64,000 bases of DNA, taken from the NCBI GenBank assembly GCA_029204225.1, contig CM055100.1, positions 27,668,649 through 27,732,648 of the forward strand, written 5' to 3'. Made by a program: the position numbers and the translations under genes. This document shows, piece by piece, positions 22,148-30,726 of the stretch (position 1 is the first letter of the stretch; each line of letters begins with the position of its first letter). This DNA comes from Diphasiastrum complanatum (Eukaryota > Streptophyta > Lycopodiopsida > Lycopodiales > Lycopodiaceae). Below the pieces are notes generated by a model. The model did not search any database. It had not been told where the DNA came from and saw nothing but the letters and a program-made list of their open reading frames with translations.

Positions 22148-22157
22148 TAAGGGGCAG
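22148..22157 (+). other. Copia-C polypurine tract
   Basis: TAAGGGGCAG lies directly upstream of the 3' LTR. Confidence 0.8.
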
Positions 22158-22676
22158 TGTTGGAATTCGATGCTCTCCCTCAAATCCATTCAATAATGAG
22201 CATCTTGAAAAACCTAGAAACAGAAGACTTGAATCTTTGAGTAGAGGATCAAAAAATTCAAGATCGAATTTTTTAGAATTTTTCGATACTGGATCGACTC
22301 AAAAAATTCTATATTTTTTGAGTCAGTGTACATTTCGGAACTTCTAAAATTCGATACTGTAGACCCAATGACTTCGTGTTGACAGTCTGCCCACTTCGTA
22401 CATGCATTAACTATAATGAGGCAGTTATAATAACTGCAACAAAAGGTAATTATAGATATTTTGTAGGATATCAATCCTAAAATCTTCATCAGAAAACTTC
22501 TTTTGATTATTCAATTTTTTCTGTAGCCAGCATTATCAGGCTCAAATGACTGTAAGCTGAAGTTATCATTTCAAGCATTGTACTCACTGTTTGATATTAG
22601 TCAGAGTGTAAATTTTTGGTCTCACTACTGTATTCTCTCATTGAGCATTTATCTAAATCATTCAGTTTGAACGCTT
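22158..22676 (+). repeat. Copia-C 3' LTR, 3'-truncated
   Basis: It starts TGTTGGAATTCG and follows the 5' LTR until CATTCAGTTTGAACG, then stops about 80 bp short of the expected end. Copia-A RT sequence begins immediately after, so the LTR tail and the TSD were deleted. Confidence 0.9.
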
Positions 22677-22731
22677 ATTGCAGACCAAAGGCATTGATTA
22701 TGATGAAACTTTTGCTCCTATGGCTAAGGGG
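22677..22731 (+). pseudogene. Copia-A RT, continuation after Copia-C
   Basis: The sequence encodes QTKGIDYDETFAPMAK, which in the Copia-A copy at 50529-51035 follows LVAKGFL directly. Together with 15977-17410 this shows the nesting. The frame is lost after APMAK at about 22731, where the hairpin-rich cassette begins. Confidence 0.92.
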
Positions 22732-23410
22732 GCTTGGCATTTTGCGAGTAAATTTTTTGCTAGTTTTGTGAGTTTCTTTCTTGCCATGAGACAACACAAA
22801 GATAGCACATGGTGTGCTATCTTTTTTATGCCACTACTTGAATGTTTATCAATAAGAATTGTGGTTTGGCACATAGTCAACAATCCCATAATAAAATCCC
22901 AATTTTTTTTTTAAAAAAAAATTGAAGTTAAAAAACATTTTTAGCCTTGTGCTACAAAAAGTATCTTTTTTATTTTATATTGAATCACTTGGCACGCCGG
23001 CGTGCCAAGTGATTCAGAAAATATTAATAATAATTTGCTTTGGCAGCCCACCACCATAGCATGCCGACATGCTATAGTGGTGGACTGCTAGGGCAAAAAA
23101 AAAAAATTCATTTTTTTCTAGTTGAATAACTTGGCATGCTGGTGTGCCAAGTTATTCCGTCAATTTTTATTTTTACTTGGGCTCCTTGTGGTCCCTTGTG
23201 GTCCAACCCACCGCTAGGGACCGCAAGGAGCCTCCTTGTGGTCTCTTGCGATGGTCCGCGGAACCACAAGGGGCCTTCTCGCGGTCCAACCCACCAAAAG
23301 AGACCACAAGGAGGCTCTTGGTGGTCCGTTGTGGTCCCTTGGGACACCGCAAGGGACCGGAAGGATCCTTCTTGCTGCCTCTATAGTGGACTAGACCACA
23401 AGAAGTCTCT
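22732..23410. repeat. hairpin-rich cassette with covarying stems
   Basis: This stretch has no coding signal and is packed with inverted repeats. 22801-22821 is GATAGCACA/TGTGCTATC with a 3-base loop. About 22903-22924 is an A/T palindrome. 22981-23016 is a perfect 36-bp palindrome centred on GGCACGCCGGCGTGCC. 23042-23089 has 22-base arms matching at 19 positions. 23124-23157 is a third relative. Between 23173 and 23360 lie GC-rich pairs such as CCTCCTTGTGGTCTCTT with its exact complement about 50 bp later. Poly-A/T runs separate the units. It could be a foldback-type or structured-RNA transposable element; its ends are not defined. Confidence 0.75.
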
Positions 23411-23439
23411 TTTGTAGAACACTTGAACAGACAAATCTC

Positions 23440-23985
23440 AGTTCTACTAAAAAAGTGCACAGTTTAATTGACAAAGGATGAACTCAAACTCGAAACATTT
23501 CTATTCATGTTCAAACTCGGAAGATTTGAGAAATTTATTCTTGTTGAAACTCGAAAGATTCGCGAAACAGGTTATTGTTGAAACTCGAAAGATTCGCGAA
23601 CAATATCTTGTCGCGAAATATTTTGTTTGTTGTTCAAACCTCATCTGTCACGAACAATTCGCGAAATATTCTTGATTTTTCTTCAAGCTCAAGACTATTA
23701 ACTGTCACGAAGAGACAAACTGTCGCGAACAATTCGTGAACAGAAATCATTCAAGTTTGAAAACAGAGCGTTTATTTGAATTCAAACGTCTTAACGGTTA
23801 GATCTACTGTTACAGGATTAAAAGGCCAAAAGACCTGTCCTATAGCAATATAAATACATGTGCACTACTCGTTGTAACTACTCTCATAACTCAATCATAG
23901 ACACAACAGAGAAATAAGATAACAAGAGATGTATATTGATGATTCAGATTCAGAATTATAAAAATTCATTTTTGATCAAAGTTTC
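23440..23985 (+). repeat. LTR-like remnant with TATA box
   Basis: AACTCGAAAGATTCGCGAA-type units repeat at about 23500-23660, then a TATAAATA box lies near 23848, about 140 bases before copia gag sequence. The layout suggests the U3/R region of a copia LTR whose ends are lost. No matching second LTR was found in the window. Confidence 0.45.
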
Positions 23986-23989
23986 TCAA

Positions 23990-24555
23990 TTTTTTATTGT
24001 CTAAGATCACTACGATCTTGGATACAGATGGTTTGAACTATTTAATTTAAAAATTAAAGACTTCACTCATGCTGAAGGGTGATGGTTTTTGGCAATGGGT
24101 AGAACCAATAAAGTAGAAGCCAATAACAACTCTTGGCAAAGAACTTCGAGAATGGAGTTTGAGAAATGACAAAGCTATAGCAATTATTGCGCCTTTAGTG
24201 CATGACAACATAATGCTAGATCTTACATCAATTTTGAACGGGAAAGATTTATGGGAAGAATTGCAAACCAAGAATGAGACTCGATCTCGTAATCAAATCA
24301 TTCTCTTGGAAGACCAATTAACTCACCTACAATGGGACGGCAAAGACCTGACCATATTCGTACAAAAGATAAAAAATCTGTTTATTTCTTTGCAGAATTC
24401 TGGCACAAAAAAAACAATCTCAGTGGAAAAACAGCTTAGCTATTTTCTTCGAGCCCTACCTAGGTCATTCCACACAACTCGAACTTTACTGGCGAAAGAT
24501 TCGACTATGACACTTCAAAAGGCAATAGATGGAGTCAAAGAGAAAGTAGAAGTTT
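23990..24555 (+). pseudogene. Ty1/copia gag fragment
   Basis: After a degenerate start resembling gag (DGLNY, with stops), the frame from about 24150 reads LRNDKAIAIIAPLVHDNIM, DLWEELQTKNETRS and LEDQLTHLQWDGKDLTIFV, a UBN2-type copia gag. It stops being recognisable at about 24550, before any zinc knuckle. A primer-binding-like TGGTATCAGAGC at 24561 begins an unrelated gypsy sequence, so the gag was truncated by another element. Confidence 0.8.
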
Positions 24556-24560
24556 TTTAT

Positions 24561-25362
24561 TGGTATCAGAGCATGTTGAGTTAGTTCCATGCAGGATCTT
24601 TCGAAATGATATCGATTTGAGAGAGTGCCTGTGTTTTTGCAAAATCGCTCTGATTAATAGATTTTCACAATTGGTCCATTTCGAACGGATTTCGAATATC
24701 TTAATTTTTCGTAAAAGTCAGTGGTTGGTCATAAAAAGTTGTTGTTGCTTAATTGTTTTGATATTGATTTTGTGAAAGTTTGCGCAAACGAGTGAAAGAC
24801 CTTGCTGAATGATATCAGCTAGTTATGAAGGTTTTCAACATTTCACTTATTGGTTGATGATTGGATCTCGATTAATCTAAGCAAATTTTGCATGTTAGTA
24901 AATCAATATGGTAGACGATATGCAAATGCAGCTCTCGATGGTCAGGCGCCAATGCCTACCTATCTACAAATTTGTCAATCATTAAGCCAAGCGCTTAATG
25001 AGATAAACAACAGGAACACTTTACGTGATCAACAAATGGAAGTACTATTAAATCAAGTGAGAGCTTTGTCTGCTCCGAATTTGGGCTTTCAGCCTGAACC
25101 ATTTTTGGGGGAGAAGAAAGAGAAGAAGCCTGAAATTGTGGATGACTGGTTAACCAAGTGGACTGGTTATTTTAATCTACACGGAATTCTTGAGGAGAAA
25201 AAGATAGAGAGTGTTATTCTGTTCTTCTGTGGTAAAGCTTCGTCGTGGTGGCGTGATGTACAACCTAAACCTACCACATGGGACAAGTTTATGGAGGTGT
25301 TCGGAGAGTCGTTTGTGGTTGTGGATGACTCAAGATTTTTACCAAAGATTTGTAAATTGTGA
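24561..25362 (+). pseudogene. Ty3/gypsy primer-binding site and gag fragment
   Basis: TGGTATCAGAGC (24561-24572) is an initiator tRNA-Met primer site without its LTR. Downstream, 24850-25362 encodes a gypsy gag: NNRNTLRDQQMEVLLNQ, then FFCGKASSWWRDVQPKPTTW, the core of the Retrotrans_gag domain. It ends soon after that domain, with no zinc knuckle or protease. This type of gag with a Met primer fits a chromovirus. Confidence 0.8.
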
Positions 25363-25586
25363 TTCTTGAGCCAGTTCTTCCTCTCCTCTCTTGTGTTCTT
25401 CACTGTGGCTTGGGGGTGGATTGGTTAGGGTATTGACTAGCCTCTCCATATTGGTTGGGTGCTTTATGCTCCACAAGTGTCCTTTTGGTTTGGTTCTTAC
25501 AGTGAAGATCTACAGAACTCCAATCACATGCAAACCAAAAGGACACTTGTAAATCTTCACTTGGTGATTCTTATAGTGGTATCAGA
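25363..25586 (+). repeat. gypsy LTR end with primer-binding site
   Basis: The sequence contains CACTGTGGCTTGGGGGTGG and TTGGTTGGGTGCTTTATGCTCCACA, shared with the LTR-like units at 37796, 53640, 54600 and 60645. It ends in front of TGGTATCAGAGCC (25575-25587), so this is the 3' part of an LTR still joined to its primer site. The internal region is missing: minus-strand RNase H sequence follows at once. Confidence 0.75.
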
Positions 25587-25587
25587 G

Positions 25588-25860
25588 CCAGGTTTTAAGT
25601 GCATGTATCACAGCAAATAACTCTTTCTCTTGAGTTGTATAACGCAACTGAGGCCCCGTGAGTTTCTTGCTTTCAAACGCTATCGGCCTATCCTCTTGTA
25701 GAAGAACTGCCCCTATCGTCGAATCACTTGCGTCAGTTCGCACGACGTAACGTATATAAGGATTCGCGATCTGTAAAATAGGAGCTGAAGCAACCATTTG
25801 CTTGAGTTTCTCAAAGCATTGGTTCAATTCATCATTTCACTCAATAGGCTCGCTAGGTTG
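25588..25860 (-). pseudogene. Ty3/gypsy RT-RNase H fragment
   Basis: The minus strand encodes the connection and start of gypsy RNase H: FEKLKQMVASAPIL, RTDASDSTIGAVLLQ (with the catalytic Asp), RPIAFESKKL and TTQEKELFAVIHALKTWL (with the Glu). It is about 80 residues and isolated, in the opposite orientation to the LTR end beside it. Confidence 0.88.
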
Positions 25861-26516
25861 ACCTCTCTTTTTCTTTTTATTAACTCTGCCTTTATTCAAA
25901 TTATATAAGGGTGCTACCACTTTAAAGATCATTTGAAGATTATAAGGAAATGTGAAGATTCTTAAGATAATGAGTAATTCTTGATCAATTGGGTGAGTTA
26001 AGGATTTATATCTGTTGGTTGAACTCTAAACTCCTTTATTCCAGTACATACTTGAGATTGTATGGATCTCACAGGTCTTTCCATTAAGTAATTGTTTACT
26101 TATGAGGAATTGCTTTCTTTACATATTGTAGTTATAAGTGCTTGTGTACAAAGTTTAGTCTATATCTCCAGTTTTGTAGGAGACAGATAAATCTATTAAG
26201 ATACAGATAGATGCTGATTTCATGCATATGATGCTAGAAATGGGGTTGTTAACTCATTAGAGTAACTACAATACTCTAGTTTGAGTTATGATTGTCTGAA
26301 ACTTGATGGATCTCCTAGAGATTTTAGATGATTGAATTGTGGTATTTTAGAATATTTGGAAATTCTAAGAATATTTGTACCAAGAAGCCTTATTTACTGC
26401 AAGAAATTGCGATGGGATTTCTTTAGCTTTTGGATTTGATATCTGAAATAAAGTAAAATCACCCAGTATTTTGTGTAATTAGGATTACATGAAGGTGATG
26501 AGTATTTATTTTGGAT
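25861..26516. other. AT-rich flank of the gypsy insertion, no gene
   Basis: No coding signal was seen. It continues beyond the gypsy element at 37540 and is probably old gypsy non-coding DNA. Confidence 0.4.
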
Positions 26517-26521
26517 AAGAT

Positions 26522-27739
26522 TGTCGTGGTATACCAATTGTATTTGGTATAGTTTTGTAGTATTTAATGTCGAATCCCCAAGAGGATAGCTTCTTTATGG
26601 TATAATGTTGATATTGTTCTGACTTATTCGTATGATATAAAATGGAGAATTAGTCTGGTTGTCAAACAGACATTTGGGTTAAGTAACCAGTATTACTTAA
26701 TGGATAAATGAATGTTTAAAATTGGAATATCAGTCTTCTCTTTCGAATCGAAGAATTGGCGTTCTACAAGAGAATTGTTATCAGAGTAGTACGAATGTAC
26801 TCCACTCTATCTGATTAAGGTGTCGGCAAGAATTCGGATTGATTTCGATGTATTCGTTCATCAGTGATCAAAGTTAATCTTATTCTTGGATTAACAAAAG
26901 TTAAACAGTAGTCCTCAACAACTAGTGTTCTCCTCAGAGTTAAATCTCTTGTATAATCTTCGAATATGTTAGAAACATATGTTCGGAGATATTCAGAATA
27001 CAGATATCTTATCTCAATTCTTCAGACAGGGACTATCAATTCAGTTGTATACATACTTTTCTATCGATGACTGAGATAGACTTCTGATGATAAACGTTAT
27101 TCGGGTATCGAACAAGTATTCGAGTGTCGAACAAATATTCAAATGAACGAATAAGTTAGTTTTAAGACAGTTCGTTGGAACACTTTTACGGATACACAGC
27201 ATAGACTGTAATGTGCTTATGCAACTGTCTGACCAGAGATAGATTTATATAAGAAAGATTGTTAGAGTACTTCAGAAGATCTCTCACAAGTACATAAACT
27301 TTTATCTCTCAGCGAATACATAAACTATATCTTCTGGTGAGTAAGACTGAATCGTGTCTTCTCTTTATCATCTTCAGAGCGAACAATCACGTCTTTATAA
27401 ATTAGAGGCGTGTCGCTTTACTGAATAAGGTTAACCAATATATATCTGACACGTATGTAGATTATACCGCAAAGATGTATCTAACCCTGAGTTTAGATTA
27501 CTATAGTTAGAATTGTCGATTCGGATCGAGTCGTTTCATGTAAGTGTCTTTATTTAAGGGTTGTTGTAGATGTCATTTCATTGCTGAGGACTTGTCCTTT
27601 ATATGTGATATTTAGTATGTCGCGAAAAATATAGGCAGGTCCCTTCATTATAAATGTATCCAGCTCTTGTCTTCTTATGTGAATATATATTGCTTCATTC
27701 GGATGTATATTCGTTGTTTAATAAATACACATCTTCACA
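26522..27739 (-). repeat. gypsy element 3' LTR
   Basis: On the minus strand it reads TGTGAAGATGTG to CCACGACA. It differs from the other LTR near 27141 (A/G), 27177 (G/A), 27333 (T/C) and 27691 (T/A). A doubled GTATTCGAGTGTCGAACAA-type motif lies near 27105-27140 of the plus strand. Confidence 0.95.
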
Positions 27740-27755
27740 TATCCCCCTCCTCAAA
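27740..27755 (-). other. gypsy element polypurine tract
   Basis: The minus strand reads TTTGAGGAGGGGGATA immediately before the 3' LTR, a clear purine run for plus-strand priming. Confidence 0.9.
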
Positions 27756-27959
27756 TGTGAAACGTCCTCGTGAACAAACAGTATTCTTTTTGAGATTTGG
27801 TCGTTGATTAGAAAAGAATATATTCGGTTCATTGATCAATTCGTCTTTAAAAGATATTTCTTCATTAGGTACTTTATTTTAATTGATGGTTATTGCCTTC
27901 AAGTATTTGAAAACATCAGATACAGCATCACATAGGTAAAGGATTTGGAAAAGAACTCT

Positions 27960-28202
27960 TTAGTCTTGATACATCTCGTCATATAATTGTTGAGCGAGGT
28001 CTAAATCCCTTTGACATTCGAGTAACAATAGTTTTTCTCGAGAACGAGAGTATCTGCCAATAGCAAGATTTCCGAATTCTTCTAAATGTATCGGAAGAAG
28101 AGTGCCATCAAATAATTCTTGTACTAATTTGACATCTTCCTCCGAATCGTTCCTTAATCTGATCTCTCGAAAGAATCGTGCTGAATGCTGTAAATAATAC
28201 AC
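27960..28202 (-). CDS. possible terminal exon of the gypsy extra ORF
   Basis: An open frame whose convincing part begins at HSARFFREIRLRND and ends YDEMYQD. It is in a different frame from the preceding block. An acceptor-like TTATTTACAG lies just before CATTCAGCACG, so it may be reached by splicing or may reflect a frameshift. The charged, helical composition resembles the end of the upstream ORF. No homologous family is recognised. It lies about 200 bp before the polypurine tract. Confidence 0.45.
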   Translation of the reverse strand: MYYLQHSARFFREIRLRNDSEEDVKLVQELFDGTLLPIHLEEFGNLAIGRYSRSREKLLLLECQRDLDLAQQLYDEMYQD

Positions 28203-28801
28203 TTAATATACAAATTTTGTACAAAAAATAAGGTCTTTGCTGCAAATGTGCCGAACTGTCGATAAGAATATGTACAAAATAATTTATAAGCACGGGACTT
28301 CGTTCGATCCTGCAGACTGTGTTTGATTTCTGCAAAATATTCAGCAAAATTGTGCTCCCAGTCAATGTAGATCTCATATAGTTCAGGATACGCCATATTT
28401 ATATTGATCAGCAAACCCGCATTGTCGAATGCTGCTATGTCCGCACGCTCCGTTGGTTTGTACAGTTCGAATTGACAGTGTCGTCTCCAAAATTGTCGTT
28501 TTCGATCGTCGACCTCCAAAAATTGTAGTTCTTTGATTCGAATATATTCTAAAGCATACATACAGGTTGATCCTATATACAATTCGACTGACCCGAATGG
28601 ACAGACTTTAAACTTGCCCTGTAGGATTGCCCAGCATAAGCATCCTTTCTGCTCTATGTCTAACTGGTCTCATAACCAGAGAAATTCGTCCTTTTCCCAC
28701 TCAATTTTCCAATCGTCGAAGGCAATGCCTACTGTGCCTGGTAGCATCAAATAATCGACATGCCATTGCAATTCGACGTTAAGGTGATGAGGCGTCCATT
28801 T
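28154..28801 (-). CDS. in-frame continuation of the gypsy extra ORF
   Basis: After the TGA at 28802-28804 the same frame stays open, apart from one further TGA at 28670-28672, down to a stop at 28154. It encodes a tryptophan- and tyrosine-rich segment (WKIEWEKDEFLW, then KRQFWRRHCQFELYKP, then YIDWEHNFAEYFAEIKH). Frame continuity with the upstream 603-aa ORF and the coding-like composition indicate that it was once its C-terminal part. No transmembrane helix is obvious. Function unknown. Confidence 0.55.
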
Positions 28802-30613
28802 TCAAAATTTCTTTGAAAAAACTTTGAAACGTTCAGCACATACCTTCGACTGATTTCTTTTTGTGCGCTTTGCCTTTGGTGGTACTTCTGTCGTTTCATG
28901 CGAATGAAGTGTAATCGCGAAGTTCTGATCATCGAGCTGCTGCTTGAAAGTTGTTACTTCTTTTTGCAGGTCTGATATTTGCACTAATGCCTGTGCATAC
29001 TCCAAATGATCAGCAACTCCCGAACAAGCTGTTACAGATTTAAGTTCGGTTGACAGCTGTTCGATTGTGTCCAGAGCCTTTGTATATTCGGTATGTGCAT
29101 TTGGGCCGATACAACCTCCGATTGCCGACAACTCCTTCAGCTCTGCTAACTCCTCTTCGAGTAGAGCTTTGTCGTCTTCGAGGGGTTGCAGAAAATCGAT
29201 GCGAAAATTTTCGAGCATCTGATCCTGAAGTGTATTCAGCTTCATAGGATCAATTTGTGCAATGCCCGAAGTGCTGCATAGTTGTAAGGCAGTTTCTGCC
29301 TTTATTTTCTTCAGGGCAGATTCTTGAAGTGATATCTGCAACTTTTCATTAGCAGATTTGACCTTCTCATGCTCCATCTGCAAAGCATGAAAGAATTTCT
29401 GCACTTCTGCAGATTTGGCATCAATCGCCTTGTTTGTCGCTTTCAAAGAATCATTTTCGTGGGTCAACTGTTGAACTTGTCGACCCAATGATTGATTTCG
29501 CTCAAGCAACTTCGCGTTGTCTGCTTCGAGCGTTTCGATTCGAGTCTTCGACTCGTCGATTTTCTCTTTCATCTCATTTGATGTTTTGAATAATTGCATC
29601 ATTCCTCGTTGGATATTCATATCATACCTTCGAACTTCTTGTATGATTTGTCTGGCCCCCTCAGAAAGATCACCCAACCCTTGATTCTGAAATGCATTAG
29701 GGTCTTCTTCTGATTCGGTGGTGTCTTCATCCGCAGCTTTGCTTCTGTCCTGCCCCGGTTCTGTAATAATTTCGAGAGATGGTGGGCTCGGACTCTCCTG
29801 CGAATGAGCTTGTGCAGCACTGTCGTCCTGCATAGGCTCAGTTTGTGAAGCTTCATATCTTACTGGTTCTGAGCCAGTGCTAGGCTCCTTTTGAGTTGCT
29901 TCCTCTGTGATTTCCATGGCTGTTGCTGCAATACTTGGAGTAGCTGACTGCAGAAGGCTTGAGAAATCCACCTTTGTTGTCGGAACCAGTCTGCCGACTA
30001 AGCTATTCTGCTCGGCTTCCGTTAGAATTCCAAGGTATTCACAGAGTCGAGAGATATGAGCTCCGACTACTGTGAATTTTCTGTGCTTGACCCACCTCAG
30101 AAAAGCTTTGAAGGCAATCAGGCCGAAACAGACGGGATTTCCCTCAAGCGCATCCAGTAAGTAGCCAAAGTTCTGTACTGAAATAGTTGCATCAGCATCA
30201 GTGATGAACAGGACTTGATTGGCATACTTACAAAGCAGCTTCAACTGAGTGTCCTTTGTCATCGAGATTTTGTATCCCTTGCTGGGGACATAGCAGTTTG
30301 CTAGGAAGTATTTTGTTTCCTCCACAGCATCCTTGGAAGTTGAATTACAGACTCCATCAGTCGGTAATCCAAGGGCTGTAGAGAAAATTCTTTCGTTGAT
30401 CAAGCAGGCGGTGTTGCGCAGTTTGACCTTGAAATCAACATCAGTGACTTCGTGAATAGAATTCACGAATTCTTCACTGACGTTGGTTAGCACAATAGAG
30501 GGGTCCACCTTCATGTTACCCAACCGGCAACGGTCCAACAAGGACTGAATCGATGCCAGCCGAATAGAGGCGCGAACCTTCCATGATATGGCGCTGCTTG
30601 AACTCGTATCCAT
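28802..30613 (-). CDS. extra ORF after integrase, coiled-coil protein
   Basis: The ATG at 30613 (MDTSSSSAISWKVRASIRL) gives 603 residues. The same frame is open from 30769, but that part overlaps the end of pol and is unlikely to be used. Roughly residues 10-220 look globular (LLDRCRLGNMKVDPSIVL, then LINERIFSTALGLPTDGV). A Ser/Thr/Glu/Pro-rich linker follows, and most of the C-terminal half is heptad-like coiled coil (RIETLEADNAKLLERNQSLG and onwards). Position and orientation match the env-like or additional ORFs of Athila-type elements, but I see no signal peptide or clear membrane anchor, so calling it envelope would be unsupported. It ends at an in-frame TGA. Confidence 0.75.
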   Translation of the reverse strand: MDTSSSSAISWKVRASIRLASIQSLLDRCRLGNMKVDPSIVLTNVSEEFVNSIHEVTDVDFKVKLRNTACLINERIFSTALGLPTDGVCNSTSKDAVEETKYFLANCYVPSKGYKISMTKDTQLKLLCKYANQVLFITDADATISVQNFGYLLDALEGNPVCFGLIAFKAFLRWVKHRKFTVVGAHISRLCEYLGILTEAEQNSLVGRLVPTTKVDFSSLLQSATPSIAATAMEITEEATQKEPSTGSEPVRYEASQTEPMQDDSAAQAHSQESPSPPSLEIITEPGQDRSKAADEDTTESEEDPNAFQNQGLGDLSEGARQIIQEVRRYDMNIQRGMMQLFKTSNEMKEKIDESKTRIETLEADNAKLLERNQSLGRQVQQLTHENDSLKATNKAIDAKSAEVQKFFHALQMEHEKVKSANEKLQISLQESALKKIKAETALQLCSTSGIAQIDPMKLNTLQDQMLENFRIDFLQPLEDDKALLEEELAELKELSAIGGCIGPNAHTEYTKALDTIEQLSTELKSVTACSGVADHLEYAQALVQISDLQKEVTTFKQQLDDQNFAITLHSHETTEVPPKAKRTKRNQSKVCAERFKVFSKKF

Positions 30614-30726
30614 ATTTGTCGGATGGTTGTGTGCAAGAATCGCAATCGTAGAAGAGGAAAATGGATCGCAAGTAAACACAAAGGAAAATTTGAAAGTGTA
30701 AGAGTAAAAATTAGAAGGTAAGAGGT

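Larger units (their letters stand above)
17411..22676 (+). mobile_element. Copia-C: old Ty1/copia element nested in Copia-A
   Basis: A 5' LTR, primer-binding site, degenerate gag-pol, polypurine tract and 3' LTR lie in order inside the reverse transcriptase of a Copia-A copy. The two LTRs differ at many positions and the last 80 or so bases of the 3' LTR are missing together with the distal TSD, so a later deletion removed that junction. Numerous stops and frameshifts make it inactive. It is clearly older than Copia-B but younger than the Copia-A copy that it splits. Confidence 0.92.

Noticed and set aside
23136-23460. Overlapping frames of 80-95 codons on both strands
   Set aside because: They follow from the GC-rich inverted repeats; the same segments are open on both strands and no motif is present.
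28802-28804. TGA in the extra ORF as selenocysteine or programmed readthrough
   Set aside because: Two TGAs lie close together, no SECIS-like context was seen, higher plants lack selenoproteins, and CGA deamination explains them more simply.
28840-28855. Intron starting at AAG|GTATGT near the end of the extra ORF
   Set aside because: The site is a good donor, but the same frame continues as coding-like sequence across it and no acceptor in matching phase is evident.
28154-30613. Calling the extra gypsy ORF an envelope protein
   Set aside because: No signal peptide, furin-like site or clear membrane-spanning segment is visible. Position alone is not enough.
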